Shown here: positions 1 through 9,540 of the stretch, piece after piece
Numbering within the stretch: position 1 is the stretch's first letter
Layout: the number at the start of each line of letters is the position of its first letter
Source: Oppiella nova
Lineage: Eukaryota > Arthropoda > Arachnida > Sarcoptiformes > Oppiidae
NCBI GenBank assembly: GCA_905397405.1
Contig: CAJPVJ010000742.1
Coordinates: 1 to 20,879, forward strand
Direction: 5' to 3'
Length of the DNA: 20,879 bases
The notes under the pieces: model-generated
Seen by the model: the letters and a program-made list of their open reading frames with translations, nothing else
Told to the model about the DNA's origin: nothing
Databases searched by the model: none
Program-made: the position numbers and the translations under genes

Positions 1-1
1 C

Positions 2-338
2 GAATACTTGTTTCAAATATCACCAAAAGTATTAAATACTGATAAGAGGTTTACAGAAATGAATAAAATTATTTCACATAAGAATAATTCATCTCAGTTT
101 AATGCTATAATGAATGCAAAAATATATAATATTACAGATACAGCAAACAATTATATAATTGAAACAATTTATACAAATTTCTTCGACTGTTTCACAAATA
201 ATTTTCAAATGACTCATAAAACAATTGATTTGTGTGATTATAAGGAATATAATTATAAGAATCGGAAAAAATTTACTTTAAAATGTTTGGATTATTTGAA
301 AAAAGTATTTTCATCTATAAAAGAGTTATCAAACAATG
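2..338 (+). CDS. Upstream exon of the kinase gene (5' partial)
   Basis: The frame is open from the window edge, so the true start lies outside. It would continue to a stop at 353-355, but a good donor (AATG then gtatga) at 339-340 leaves one base of a codon. The acceptor before the glycine-loop exon (ttttatag, ending 758) supplies the other two, so the join is in phase and gives SNNVVSEVNHYKRLYEEL. The intron would be 420 bases. The roughly 112 residues are rich in Asn, Lys, Ile and Tyr, with no signal peptide or membrane segment, and the end (LDYLKKVFSSIKEL) looks helical. I do not recognise a domain. It may be the regulatory N-terminal part of the kinase, or an unrelated gene ending at 355. 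Confidence 0.5.
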
Positions 339-2359
339 GTATGAATTGGTTTTAGGTGTCATTCATAGAGTACGTACAGCCTGTCAGCCATTGATTTCAC
401 GATTAACACATTGTTAGCGATAGTATTGTATTATTAATATTCCCGAAGTTCAAGATAACGCGCGTAGTTTGAGATCAATTGAGTAATAACTTAATTTACT
501 TTATAATTAAAGCCAAATTTGCAAGATTACAAAAACTAATACATTTTACAATTGTCTCTTTGTGTCAATTTAATGACCTTTCAACAATTAAGTTTTCTAA
601 ACAAATTATTTTAATTTTATTTATGCAAAACTGAATAATTAATTAAATTTACTCATTAGTAAGCTTCTGACTTATCCCCTCTCCTCTGTGTACGTACTTT
701 TGAATGACATTTCAACAAAACTGAATGAATGAATGAATTTATTTATTTTGTTTTATAGTTGTTTCCGAAGTGAATCATTACAAGCGTTTGTACGAAGAGT
801 TGCATTCATTAGGTTCGGGAGCTTTTGGGGAAGTATTTGTTGTTAAACGTAAATATGATGGACAAGAATATGCGGTTAAGAAAATAAAATATGAAGGTAA
901 TTAAATGTATAGCAATTATTTATTATAGGAGTACAGTATTAAAATGTATTTTCACAGATAACCAAAATTTATTGGAATGTTACGAAGAAATGAGAATATG
1001 CGGTTAAGAAAATAAAATATGAAGGTAATTAAATGTATAGCAATTATTTATTATAGGAGTACAGTATTAAAATGTATTTTCACAGATAACCAAAATTTAT
1101 TGGAATGTTACGAAGAAATGATAAAATTGATAAAAGTTAGGTCAGAATATTGTGTCCGATATATGAGTCAATGGTATGAAGAAAATGTGTATTACATTCG
1201 TATGGAGTTATGTTCCCATAGTCTGCAGAATATTCTTCGACACAAACCACAAGTATTTGGTCGACAACCGGAAGAACCCATGAATTCAATCGAGTTTTAC
1301 ATTTCTTGTCATATTTTCAAAGAGATCTTAGAATGCGTTCAATATTTACATGAATTGAATCCTCCGGTCATTCATAGAGATCTAAAACCCGACAATATAT
1401 TAGTGGCAAAGACTGTAAGGAACGGCAGGTTTTTCAAAATTTGTGACTTTGGTTTGGCTACTGTTAACTCGCACTCGTCAGATAAGGGAGACCTCACATA
1501 TCAGGCGCCAGAAGTTGGTCAGGAACTTGTCTATAACCATAAGATAGATGTCTTTAGTTTGGCTATAATTGCAGAAAAAAATATTTTTGGTATTCATTTG
1601 GAGAACAAACTGTAAGATAATGTGAATTAATATTTAAATTATTTAATACTTGAATTTTTATTATTTAATTGAATATATTCTGTAGTTTACAAAAGTATTC
1701 AGACAATGAAGTTATGAACAAATGTGTGATTAAATTAACACAAGTATTGCATTCAATGTCATATTATAACTGGGATTACCCGCACATACCCGGCCCTCAC
1801 TGGACAGACAGACCCGAGTGTTCACATGTATTATCGGAATATAACTTATGGTCTATTCATGAGAATTGTCTCAAAACTGATCCCACATTTGATAAATTAT
1901 TTAATATAAAATAAAGTGTCCATGACAATGTCATTATTATTTAATAATAGCTCTTTTTAGTTAAAATAATTTACAATCCGTGTAATTATTATTCAATTAG
2001 ACAGACCCGAGTGTTCACATGTATTATCGGAATATAACTTATGGTCTATTCATGAGAATTGTCTCAAAACTGATCCCACATTTGATTCCACACTAAAACT
2101 CATTCAACAAAATGATAACAAGTTTTTTAGTCAATATTTTCATTCAAAATACGAAGGAATGGTTGTCCCACAAAAGGCCCACAACGACAATGGCTTACAG
2201 ACCAAATGGCGCACAGCCCTCAAGTTTTACCAGCCAATAGGCCTACAATCTAAAAGGTCTAAAACCCAAAGTGACAGTAGACTTAAAGATCACCTGTTCA
2301 ATTTAATTTTCAAAATGTTACCTTTCCCTAAACCAATTGCTTATTTCTATAATGTATAG
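2..2359 (+). CDS. Serine/threonine protein kinase gene, multi-exon, last exon rearranged
   Basis: Proposed exons are 2-338 (5' partial), 759-896, 1086-1611 and 1686 onward; introns are GT-AG and phases agree at each join. Exon 759-896 has the glycine loop GSGAFGEVF (812 on) and the ATP-binding lysine in YAVKK (878-880). Exon 1086-1611 has the catalytic loop HRDLKPDN (HRD at 1373-1381), DFG at 1445-1453 and APE at 1505-1513. The next exon carries the C-lobe, including a RPEC motif. The kinase thus looks catalytically complete and would transfer ATP phosphate to serine or threonine. The segment YYIRMELCSHSL recalls the eIF2-alpha kinase (PEK/GCN2) group; that placement is inference. As written, the last exon runs at 1893 into an inverted insertion and stops at 1912-1914, while the original tail resumes at 1999-2359. 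It may be a recent pseudogene or an assembly error over a good gene. Confidence 0.8.
865..1120 (+). repeat. 128-base exact tandem duplication (865-992, 993-1120)
   Basis: The two copies appear identical. The unit holds the last 32 bases of exon 759-896, a 61-base intron and the first 35 bases of the next exon. Splicing from the first donor (897) to the first acceptor (957) would run into the second copy and hit a stop quickly. Splicing from the first donor to the second acceptor (1085) keeps the kinase frame, giving a 189-base intron. Both donors and both acceptors are intact, so the gene could tolerate the duplication. Confidence 0.95.
1806..2086 (+). repeat. 88-base direct repeat (1806-1893 and 1999-2086) around an insertion
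   Basis: The stretch starting agacagaccc and ending cacatttgat occurs twice, 193 bases apart. Between the copies lie 105 bases (1894-1998) that are the reverse complement of downstream DNA. This is the signature of a replication or polymerase template switch that returned 88 bases behind its departure point. Confidence 0.9.
1999..2359 (+). CDS. C-terminal coding segment of the kinase, displaced by the insertion
   Basis: The segment starts inside the second copy of an 88-base direct repeat, so its first 29 residues or so (RPECSHVLSEYNLW and on) repeat what exon 1686-1893 already encodes. After the copied part it continues STLKLIQQNDNKFF and runs without a break to TAG at 2357-2359. It ends in a basic tail (LQSKRSKTQSDSRLKDH) and a hydrophobic end (FKMLPFPKPIAYFYNV). 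In the undisturbed gene, 1893 would be followed directly by 2087. No start codon or splice acceptor of its own is convincing; the AG at 1999-2000 created by the junction puts the frame out if joined to the donor at 1612. I read it as the original gene end, not a separate gene. Confidence 0.7.
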
Positions 2360-2517
2360 TATTTGTTAAACAGTGACATTTGTTTTGTGAAAGCCTTTGA
2401 TATTGTGTAAACAATTTAATTATTACTTGCTATTCATGTATTATAAATGCAAATTAATAGTATTTTTATTTTAAAAATTTATTTTTTACTCTTTATAATT
2501 CATGTCTTAATAATTTT

Positions 2518-2523
2518 AATAAA
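2518..2523 (+). terminator. Poly(A) signal AATAAA downstream of the kinase
   Basis: A canonical AATAAA lies about 160 bases past the TAG at 2357-2359, in an AT-rich 3' region. It is a plausible processing signal, though AT-rich DNA yields such hexamers by chance. Confidence 0.4.
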
Positions 2524-2710
2524 TGTTTTGCACAATTGAATAATAATTACACGGATTGTAAATTATTTTAACTAAAAAGAGCTATTATTAAATAATAATG
2601 ACATTGTCATGGACACTTTATTTTATATTAAATAATTTATCAAAATACAAACATGATAAATAGTGAATCAAATAGTGTAGTAATAAAAGTTAATATAAGT
2701 TTTTGATGAG

Positions 2711-2861
2711 TTTAGCAATCATTATAGCAATTAATATACATAGGAATGAGAGTACCCGGATTAATATTTGCACCTAATAAACATANTTTAGCAATCATTA
2801 TAGCAATTAATATACATAGGAATGAGAGTACCCGGATTAATATTTGCACCTAATAAACATA
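2711..2861 (+). repeat. 75-base duplication flanking a single N
   Basis: Bases 2711-2785 (starting tttagcaatc) recur at 2787-2861, with only the ambiguous base 2786 between them. Identical sequence on each side of one N is what a scaffolder leaves when two overlapping contig ends are joined without merging. I treat it as an assembly seam, not biology. Confidence 0.9.
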
Positions 2862-4446
2862 ATGATATATTGTTTTCAGATTTCATATACAATTATCAAT
2901 CATACATTTGTGTATAAAAAGTTTTTATGTGTTTAAATAAAAATAATAACAAATTTTGACTCAAAAATAGAAAAACAATTCCGAAAATATAGTCAAACTT
3001 CAAATCACTTCAAAAAAGTTATACAGAATTCAACGAGAATTACAAATAATTTTCAAAATAATTACTTTTTGTTTAATCAATACCTTTCAGTCCGTATTAA
3101 TTGCAAACAATTCAAATTAAATTATATTTAAATTTAGTGTTAACAAGGTTATTAATAATGATACTATGATAATAAAGTTATTACAGTAGTATTTGATTTT
3201 AGACTAGTTTATAAAAAATAGTTTTTCATTTAAAACTGCAAACAAATGAATACTAAATATAACTATTTTATGCGACAAAAGGGTTATCCGAGTCATTCAT
3301 AATAGAAATTGTTATTCAAAATTTTTAAATTCTCTAACAATCATTTTATTTACAATCATCCAGGTTATATAATAATATAGATTATTTTATCTGCTAATTT
3401 TTATGTTATATTTCCAATTGAATATTCTTGCCCTTTTATAATTTGTATTCAACGTATATACCTATTGTAAATAATTATCTAAGCATCGATGTATTTAAAT
3501 TAATTATTTCAAGAAAATATACTAATACTAGTTTGGATATCTGTAATATGTATGCATAAAGTGAATAATTTTAATATTTTAATTTGTTAATACTGTCTTA
3601 TTATACAGTATGTCAGTAATGTAGTGTTATATAGTTTTTATATACTAATAATCATATAGTTTTATACATGGCTAAAACCCATTTTAACAAATATTCAAAA
3701 TTGTATAGGAATATACTCGGTAAAATGAATCAAATTATATATTAATACCTTTATGCAGTATTATGTTAATATATTCCGTATAACAGATTATCATTTATCA
3801 TTCAAACTTATATATAGTAAATAATATCACTTTTAACATTATTATAGCTCATATATTATGCATATGAAGGCCTTGTAGAGTGAAATATTACATATATTTC
3901 ATCCTTTATATAATTAAACATATATTTAAACATAAAATTAAATAACATATTTTATAAACATGTAATTTTCCAAACTTATAATTATTTTGGATTTAAAAAT
4001 TCTTATAAATTATAGTATAATTTATAAATTATATGTATTTATTGCAACGAAAATTATATATTAGTTGCGATATTAATATTAATTGTATTTACGGCATAGA
4101 CTGTATTTAATTACAGATGGCAATAGATATATTTGAATATTAAACTTAAAGTAGTCTTAGCTTTTGGGTCAAGGTAGTTTTATCGGCGATATTTACGTTG
4201 AATTCAGTAGACAAGTAGGTGTGAGCTGGGTGACATAATATATGAATATTACTTGTTTTTTCACAATTCGTGAACTTAAGAATTTTTAACTGTGCCTGGT
4301 CAATTGGTTGGCTTTAAAACTGTGTATTCATGTATTCGATCAAGATTGTCCTTAAATTTTAATAATTTATGTGATTATATAGCAGCGATTAATTCATTTT
4401 GTTCATAATTAAGGTGCCTTAGTATCCGGGTAGTTTGTTGCTTAAC
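2862..4446. other. AT-rich intergenic DNA, no gene seen
   Basis: There are no long open frames, no exon with convincing splice sites and no tRNA-like fold by eye. Short runs of A and T and loose TATA-type motifs dominate. It ends at the mariner target site. Confidence 0.7.
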
Positions 4447-4448
4447 TA

Positions 4449-4477
4449 TAAGGGGTACCCGAATTTAATGCGCGTTT
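4449..4477 (+). repeat. Mariner terminal inverted repeat, left
   Basis: It is 29 bases, identical to the reverse complement of 5670-5698, beginning TAAGGGGTACCC next to a TA. It lies past the transposase stop codon. Confidence 0.95.
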
Positions 4478-4520
4478 TTAATGAAATTTACATTTTATTT
4501 TCTAAAGAAGTTATAATATA

Positions 4521-5564
4521 TTAATCAATTATATAATCGCCATCATTATCGATGATAGTCGACCATCGGTTGACCAGACCCGTAATACCCCTCTCATACC
4601 ATTGGGGGGTTTTCTGGGCGAAAAACTCCATTAACCCTGATTTGAGGTCATCGGTTGAGTTGAACTTTTTGCTTCTAAGGAAGTGCTCCAGAGATTTGAA
4701 CAAATAGTAATCCTATGGCGCAATATCTGGAGAATATGCCGGATGAGGGAGGATTTCCCAACCAAACTCACGGATCTTCTGGCGGGTGACCTTTGCCGTG
4801 TGTGGGGTTGCATTATCGTGGAGGAGGATTACTCCCCTGTGGTTCAATAACCCCGGTCTCTTTGCTTCGATGGCGGCCTTCAAACGTTCTAATTGTTCAC
4901 AATAGATCTCTTTTGTAACCGTTTGTCCCATTTCCAGAACCTCGTGGTGGACAATGCCATGACAATCCCACCACACGCACAAAAGGGCCTTTTTTGGGTG
5001 AAGTCCTGGTTTTGGTGTGGGAACTGGTTTCTGACCAACGGATAGCCATTGAGTTTTCCGGTTTGGATTGTCATAGAGAACCCATTTCTCATCGCTGGTT
5101 ATTATGTGCTTAAGAAATGGATCTCTTTCTTGTCTGACAAGCAATTGATTGCAAATCGCCATTCGATTGGCCTTTTGACTGTCATTAAGCTCGTGAGGCA
5201 CCCACACCCCGGCTCTACACTTCTTGCTAATCAGTGCCAGGTGTTTCTGTACTGTAGACCACCCGCACCCTAACTGATCAGCCAATTTTTCGATGGTCTG
5301 TCGTGGATCAGATTCGACCAGATTTGTCAAGACGTCGTCGTCTAAAACCACGTGTCTTCCGCGTCCTGGGAGGTCGTGAAGACTAGTATCACCAGATCTG
5401 AACCTTGCAAACCATCGCCGACATTGACTGTCACTCAATGAATTGTCACCATATGTTTGACGTAAGTTCTTCGCCGCTTCGGCTGCACTTGATTTACGAT
5501 TGAATTCATATAATAAACAGTGTCTCAAATGATCCCGGTCAGAAATGTAGTCAGACTTTGTTTG
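4521..5564 (-). pseudogene. Mariner transposase with one internal stop and no start codon
   Basis: The cut-and-paste transposase would bind the element's ends in the nucleus and move it to a TA. Numbering from 5528, the N-terminal part LRHCLLYEFN ... SAAEAA is the mariner helix-turn-helix. WVPHEL (residues 109-114) and YSPDIAP (265-271) are family signatures. Catalytic residues are D146 (TSDEKW), D238 (LLHDNATPH) and D273 (DYYLF), with 34 residues between the last two, so this is the D34D mariner type. TAG at 4713-4715 stands where most relatives have serine, one codon before the third aspartate. The remaining 62 or so residues are open to TAA at 4521-4523. The frame is open upstream to 5564, but no ATG occurs in it, so the start codon also seems lost. 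Total length near 335 to 347 codons matches the usual 345. Confidence 0.93.
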
Positions 5565-5669
5565 TCACAAAATATGATCAGAAATGTATTCATCGGTAAT
5601 GAAACAATGGTTTGAAATCATAAAATGTAAATAAACAACAAGATTCTGTCCACAAATGAACTATAAAAT

Positions 5670-5698
5670 AAACGCGCATTAAATTCGGGTACCCCTTA
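5670..5698 (-). repeat. Mariner terminal inverted repeat, right
   Basis: It is the partner of 4449-4477, lying on the 5' side of the transposase gene and followed by the TA copy at 5699-5700. Confidence 0.95.
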
Positions 5699-5700
5699 TA

Positions 5701-6710
5701 CAACATTAATCTTAAACATAATTAATATATATTCATAACAAAATATTCACTCTAATGTTTTAAATTATTAGACAATAATAATTTTCCCAATAATTATTTT
5801 TTCAAAATTAATTTGCTAACTCAATTCATATCATACACTAAAATTTGGCTCTCAATATAAGTAATAATAAAATTAATTAACATCCACAATTTTACTTATA
5901 ACTTAATGCAAAAATGTATTCAATTTTCATACAGAGCTTACAATAGCATTTCCCTTATTATACAGATTTATTCCAATTAATTATCATTAATTTTGTCTCA
6001 ATTTTCCAATAAAGAATGTCTGGCGAACACTTGTTAAATAATATAAACTCTTTTTGATTCACAATTTATTTTCATATAAACAGATATTCCCGAATCCTGT
6101 ACTGTAAAATAACATTATAAATTATATAATTAACTTGCTCATTTGGCAAACAGGATTCTCTGCACTTAACGATCCGCGCTATCGGACCGATGCTCTTGTA
6201 ATTTATATTTCATCATAAAATATACACATTTTTATCAAATCCTTTTATCCGCGGTTTATCGGCTAAAATACAGTATTTGTCATTAATTTGTTATATTTAT
6301 GTATTTGCCGGCAAAGTTAACGGGGTTGAAAAGCGGTGGCCATCCGCTTAACTACCCAGGGATCCCAATATGACAGCACACACAACAAGTGTTCTTAATG
6401 AATAAATCATTATTCAAAATTTTAAATTTCACTCATTCTTAACCAGTGCAGTATTAAGTTTTATAAATTACCCATATAATTATCTCATAATCTTATACGA
6501 TTTCTTACTTACTATTAAAAACGATATTAAAGCATAATTGAGTTAAATTTTTGCATTAAGTTTTCACATTAGAGTTAAGAATATTTACAGAATATTCTTT
6601 GCTTAACAGACTGACGTTTAATATTAATAAAATATGCAAAAATCCTTATCAATTCAAATAAAATAAAATGACAGCTTAATTAACGAGGTGTCCATCCATT
6701 GTATGCCAGG
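5701..6710. other. Intergenic DNA, no gene seen
   Basis: It is mostly AT-rich. A short GC-richer island at about 6305-6365 (cggcaaag ... ccgcttaactaccc) has a small stem possibility but does not fold into a tRNA that I can recognise. No convincing exon was found. Confidence 0.6.
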
Positions 6711-7187
6711 TCAGTCATGGCGCTTTGACACAAGACTCCATAATCTTTTGAACGGGGTGGACAATGCTGCAAATATGTACGACCCATCGGACACGACCTC
6801 GGGCTTGGCCTCATCGACCGCCATGAGTTTTGGGTCCACTTTAGGAACGGGCTTCTTGTTGGGGAACACGGTCCCTTTCCCTCCGCTTTCATTAGCAGAT
6901 GCCTCCATTATTTGTAAGTCATCCCATGAATATCTACGCCTTTTACGTGTTGCTTTCGGGGTTGATTCGGGAAGTGTTTCCATAGCCGCCATAGTAGAAG
7001 TGCAGGGCAGCGGTTTAGTTGATGTGCAGGTATGGGGTGCCGGTGTTGAGCCACATCTCTTGTTTACATCTACGGCACTAATATCGTGTCTACTGTAGCA
7101 CATTAATGGCAAATCAAAATGCGTTTGTGCCAAATGTACAATAATCAACCGGGTCAGATTTAGCGTAATGGCAATATATACACTGGA
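6711..7187 (-). CDS. Unrecognised basic, probably nuclear protein; 5' end cut by the MULE border
   Basis: The frame ends at TGA 6711-6713 and is open upstream right up to 7187, where the MULE end begins; the first stop codon upstream lies in the element itself. Candidate starts are ATG at 7103-7101 and ATG at 6992-6990 (MAAMETLPEST). The protein has a Cys/Thr/Pro-rich stretch, a basic cluster ATRKRRRYSWDD that looks like a nuclear localisation signal, a Lys/Pro/Asp/Glu linker, and the end YIFAALSTPFKRLWSLVSKRHD with an amphipathic look. GC, especially at third positions, is higher than nearby, which supports real coding. I know no family for it. It may be the last exon of a host gene or part of an old mobile element. 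The opposite strand is open too but reads less like a protein. Confidence 0.45.
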   Translation of the reverse strand, partial: SSVYIAITLNLTRLIIVHLAQTHFDLPLMCYSRHDISAVDVNKRCGSTPAPHTCTSTKPLPCTSTMAAMETLPESTPKATRKRRRYSWDDLQIMEASANESGGKGTVFPNKKPVPKVDPKLMAVDEAKPEVVSDGSYIFAALSTPFKRLWSLVSKRHD

Positions 7188-7680
7188 TTAGGGTTGTCTA
7201 TGATTTGACCTACGTTGATTTGACCTACGTTGATTTAACCTACAATGTCGTTATTATATTGTAACCCCCAAGATACAACTCTACAACGGAATATCGGATT
7301 GAAGCCGGGGTTTTTTTTGCATTTTTACCCCTAAGACTCAACATTAATCTATTTCTATGGGGTTTTCGATGTTTGTTGACACACCCCATAACTTCTCGTG
7401 GAGTTAATGTAATTCAATTGGAATTTCAATGTTTGTTGACACCCCCTAACTTGTCGTACACTTAATGTATTTCTATGGGGATTTCGATGTTTTTTGACAC
7501 ACCCCCTAATATCTCGTAGACTTAATGGTTAAATGAGGTTTTTCCGCAGGAATGCCAACTCCCTAAGGGGACTTGGTGTTTCTACGAGGGAATTGGGGTT
7601 TCCTCGTGGGAATGCAAACTCCCTATGATGATTTAGTTATTTCTACGACAGAATTCGGGTTTCCCCTTTCTCCACAAAAT
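7188..7680 (+). repeat. Left composite inverted end of the MULE
   Basis: From outside in: the end motif at 7188-7200; three iterons at 7201-7243; the core to about 7345 with ggaatatcggattgaag; three degenerate copies of a roughly 65-base unit (tttctatggggttttcgatgt type) to about 7530; then minisatellite sequence to 7680 with aatgccaactccct and tttctacgaggg. Its reverse complement is recognisable at 9541-10121. Confidence 0.8.
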
Positions 7681-7879
7681 GTTTATGAATCCAGACTGGC
7701 GGATAAATTCCGTCATTCTAGTAAGCATCTAAACTTAAAATAATTTATATTTAATCGAATTTTTTTAATTTTTACTTTTTTAATTTTATTTTTTTGGGTT
7801 TTTGATTTTTTATATTTTTAAAAACTTATTTACATGTTAACATAGAACCATATTAACAACTATTTTATGTAAAATGCCT

Positions 7880-8958
7880 CAAAAATTCGGCTGTCGTAGA
7901 AATGCCTTGTTTTCTATTTTCCAGAACTGTGCGTAATGCCAAATCTCTGGCCTTCACAATGTTTGAAATTTTACGCCTTGGTTCACCAGAATTAATCAAT
8001 TCAATTTCCCCCGAATCCCTATGCTATTCATCTCTGATCGATTCTATTATGCGATACAATTTAACAAGAAACACCCAAAAGTGTGTCACATCTTGAGTGC
8101 CAGGCTTCACAATGGTTTGAAGTTCTTGGGAAACCGAAATCATTATTCTCGTAAACCGACCAAAGAAACGGATCAAACATTGGTGGCCTATTACTGCGTC
8201 AATCACCAGTCACATAATTAATAGCAAACCACTTCAGCAATTCACGGAAATCATCCCAAAGCAATGGTACCAAAATTTTTCTGAATGCGTCAACGATTTC
8301 ATTAGATGGGAGAAATGAAAGGGCCGCCAACTGTCTTACCTTAAAGCAGTTATTCTTAGTTATACAAATTGACCCGTCCTAATGCCTGAACCCTTCGATA
8401 GATAATTTGCGACAAATGAAAAAGGCATGCTTTATTCTGAGCTCCGGGAGTGTTTACTGCACTCATTGCCGCGTTATCGAAGTCAATTATGACAAAGTCT
8501 GGTCTAAGAATAAAGCCTTCAATTCCTGCCAATCGCCTTTAGTTCATTAAATAATGCAGTATAGCACAATTCGAATTTCGAAGTCATAAGTGCCCAACAG
8601 GAATAATACGCGAATTCACACCGCCAACTTCGCAAGGGATCGAATAAAGCTGACACATCAAACGCCGAACTGTTTTAAACGTTCCATCCATTATCCAGTA
8701 TGTCGACAGATATAGATGGCGAATATGAGAGCTATTCACAAACAAAAAGACTTTTTCTCAACTTGCACGTCATGGAAAAAGTCCTCCCCATTAAAGGTTT
8801 GTCTCAATTCGTCTTCGAGAACCCAATCGACAAGTGTTTGAGGTTCACGGGGAACGTTATGTATCCGAATGTCTTATTCTTTGTCTTAAATTGACGTCTG
8901 AAGTGATTTCTGGAATGATATCCGGGTGAACCGTTCGCATCACATCCTGCACAATTTG
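7880..8958 (-). pseudogene. MULE transposase remnant (DDE type), several frameshifts and stops
   Basis: Reading the - strand in changing frames shows the MULE order. YWIMDGTFKTV at about 8700-8665 is the first catalytic Asp region and is followed by QLYSIP. FVIIDFDNAAMSAV at about 8500-8460 is the second Asp region, followed by GAQNKACLFHLSQIIYRRV with the C-H pair typical of the family. FPRTSNHCEAWHSRCD at about 8140-8095 matches the conserved RTNN..E.WH segment. A charged tail (RKISNIVKARDLALR) ends near 7885. Length from the FLYWCH start is about 460 codons, near that of relatives. I count at least five breaks, among them TAA 8887-8889 and TGA 8878-8880 just after the finger region, TGA near 8590 and several changes of frame between 8370 and 8000. 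No active enzyme can be made. Confidence 0.8.
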
Positions 8959-9261
8959 TCAGGGCTTTTCACGACTACCAGTAGCTTTTCTCTTAGCTGA
9001 AAGACTCAAATTCCTATCAATATTCTTCACTTGATTTGGCAAATGTGAATGTTCTGACATCACATCTATTCGATATCTTTTACCAATTGTTGTTGTTGTA
9101 GCCCTCCCTCTACATTTCGACGCCTTATACTCTTCGCATTGCCAGAAAATCACATTCGGGTCTTTAGTCCGGTTCTTATTAAAAGCATAGCCATCAATCA
9201 ATAATTTAATCTGCCCCCTGTTGGACGTAGTTGTCGCGGCATAACGCACTTCCGCTGCCAT
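8959..9261 (-). CDS. FLYWCH zinc finger, N-terminal part of MULE transposase
   Basis: It is 100 residues from an ATG at 9261. The finger spans residues 15-75: an aromatic Y-A-F near residue 26, then FWQCEEYKASKCRGR with the two zinc cysteines, and SEHSHLP with the two histidines. FLYWCH fingers bind DNA and in arthropods often stand at the N terminus of MULE transposases. After SAKRKATGSREKP the frame stops, but MULE transposase motifs follow downstream on the same strand in shifting frames. This is the only intact part of the enzyme. Domestication as a lone DNA-binding protein is possible, but its setting in a decayed element argues against it. Confidence 0.7.
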   Translation of the reverse strand: MAAEVRYAATTTSNRGQIKLLIDGYAFNKNRTKDPNVIFWQCEEYKASKCRGRATTTTIGKRYRIDVMSEHSHLPNQVKNIDRNLSLSAKRKATGSREKP

Positions 9262-9365
9262 ACTTATGCCTTAATAAACCTCTTAAAACAGTTATTTCAG
9301 TCACGCAATAGATAAACCAGTCAATAAACAAAAAACCAAATTTAAGCGGTTGGCCGGTCTTACAG

Positions 9366-9461
9366 CTGAAGAACAGGAAGTTCTATAACTTTTCAACCAA
9401 GGTAGATAAAAAATTTGTTCTTTCAACGCTTAACCAAGTGTTAGACGATGTTCATTTTAAG
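9366..9461 (+). other. Exon-like 96-base segment inside the MULE
   Basis: A tcttacag acceptor (ending 9365) and an AAG/gtatgc donor (9462) bound exactly 32 open codons on the strand opposite to the transposase, reading LKNRKFYNFS ... LNQVLDDVHFK. It could be a captured host exon, as MULEs are known to pick up gene pieces, or chance. I see no similar exon elsewhere in the window. Confidence 0.2.
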
Positions 9462-9540
9462 GTATGCAAACATATTTTATAAAATTAATTTAAAATCTTC
9501 AATATAAATTTTGGAGAATATATTTTAAAAATAATGTTTT

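Larger units (their letters stand above)
1888..2644. repeat. 111-base inverted repeat (1888-1998 and 2534-2644)
   Basis: The two arms are reverse complements over 111 bases without a mismatch that I can see. The downstream arm lies past the kinase stop and poly(A) signal in ordinary intergenic DNA, so it is probably the source. The upstream arm lies inside the last exon and is the copy. The six bases tttgat at the first junction are shared by both sites, a microhomology. Confidence 0.9.
4449..5698 (-). mobile_element. Mariner DNA transposon (Tc1/mariner, D34D), nearly whole
   Basis: The element is 1250 bases with inverted ends TAAGGGGTACCCGAATTT and on, matching base for base over 29 bases (4449-4477 and 5670-5698). 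Both ends abut a TA (4447-4448 and 5699-5700), the target duplication every Tc1/mariner insertion makes. It holds one transposase gene on the - strand. Length, ends and coding layout fit the family. The perfect inverted repeats and the almost open transposase suggest a recent insertion, but the gene has a stop just before the last catalytic aspartate and no start codon. This copy cannot make its own enzyme, though its ends could still be recognised by one made elsewhere. Confidence 0.95.

Noticed and set aside
5049-5273. + strand frame within the mariner
   Set aside because: Antisense shadow of the transposase.
6305-6365. Possible tRNA in a GC-richer island
   Set aside because: No cloverleaf with proper anticodon and T arms could be drawn.
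6688-7098. Long + strand frame opposite the 6.7 kb gene
   Set aside because: It is hydrophobic and Ser/Gly/Leu-rich with no recognisable motif, while the - strand reading has charged residues and a basic cluster; I take the + frame as a shadow.
7188-7193. TTAGGG/CCCTAA at the MULE tips as a telomere trace
   Set aside because: It is a single copy at each tip, not an array; likely coincidence.
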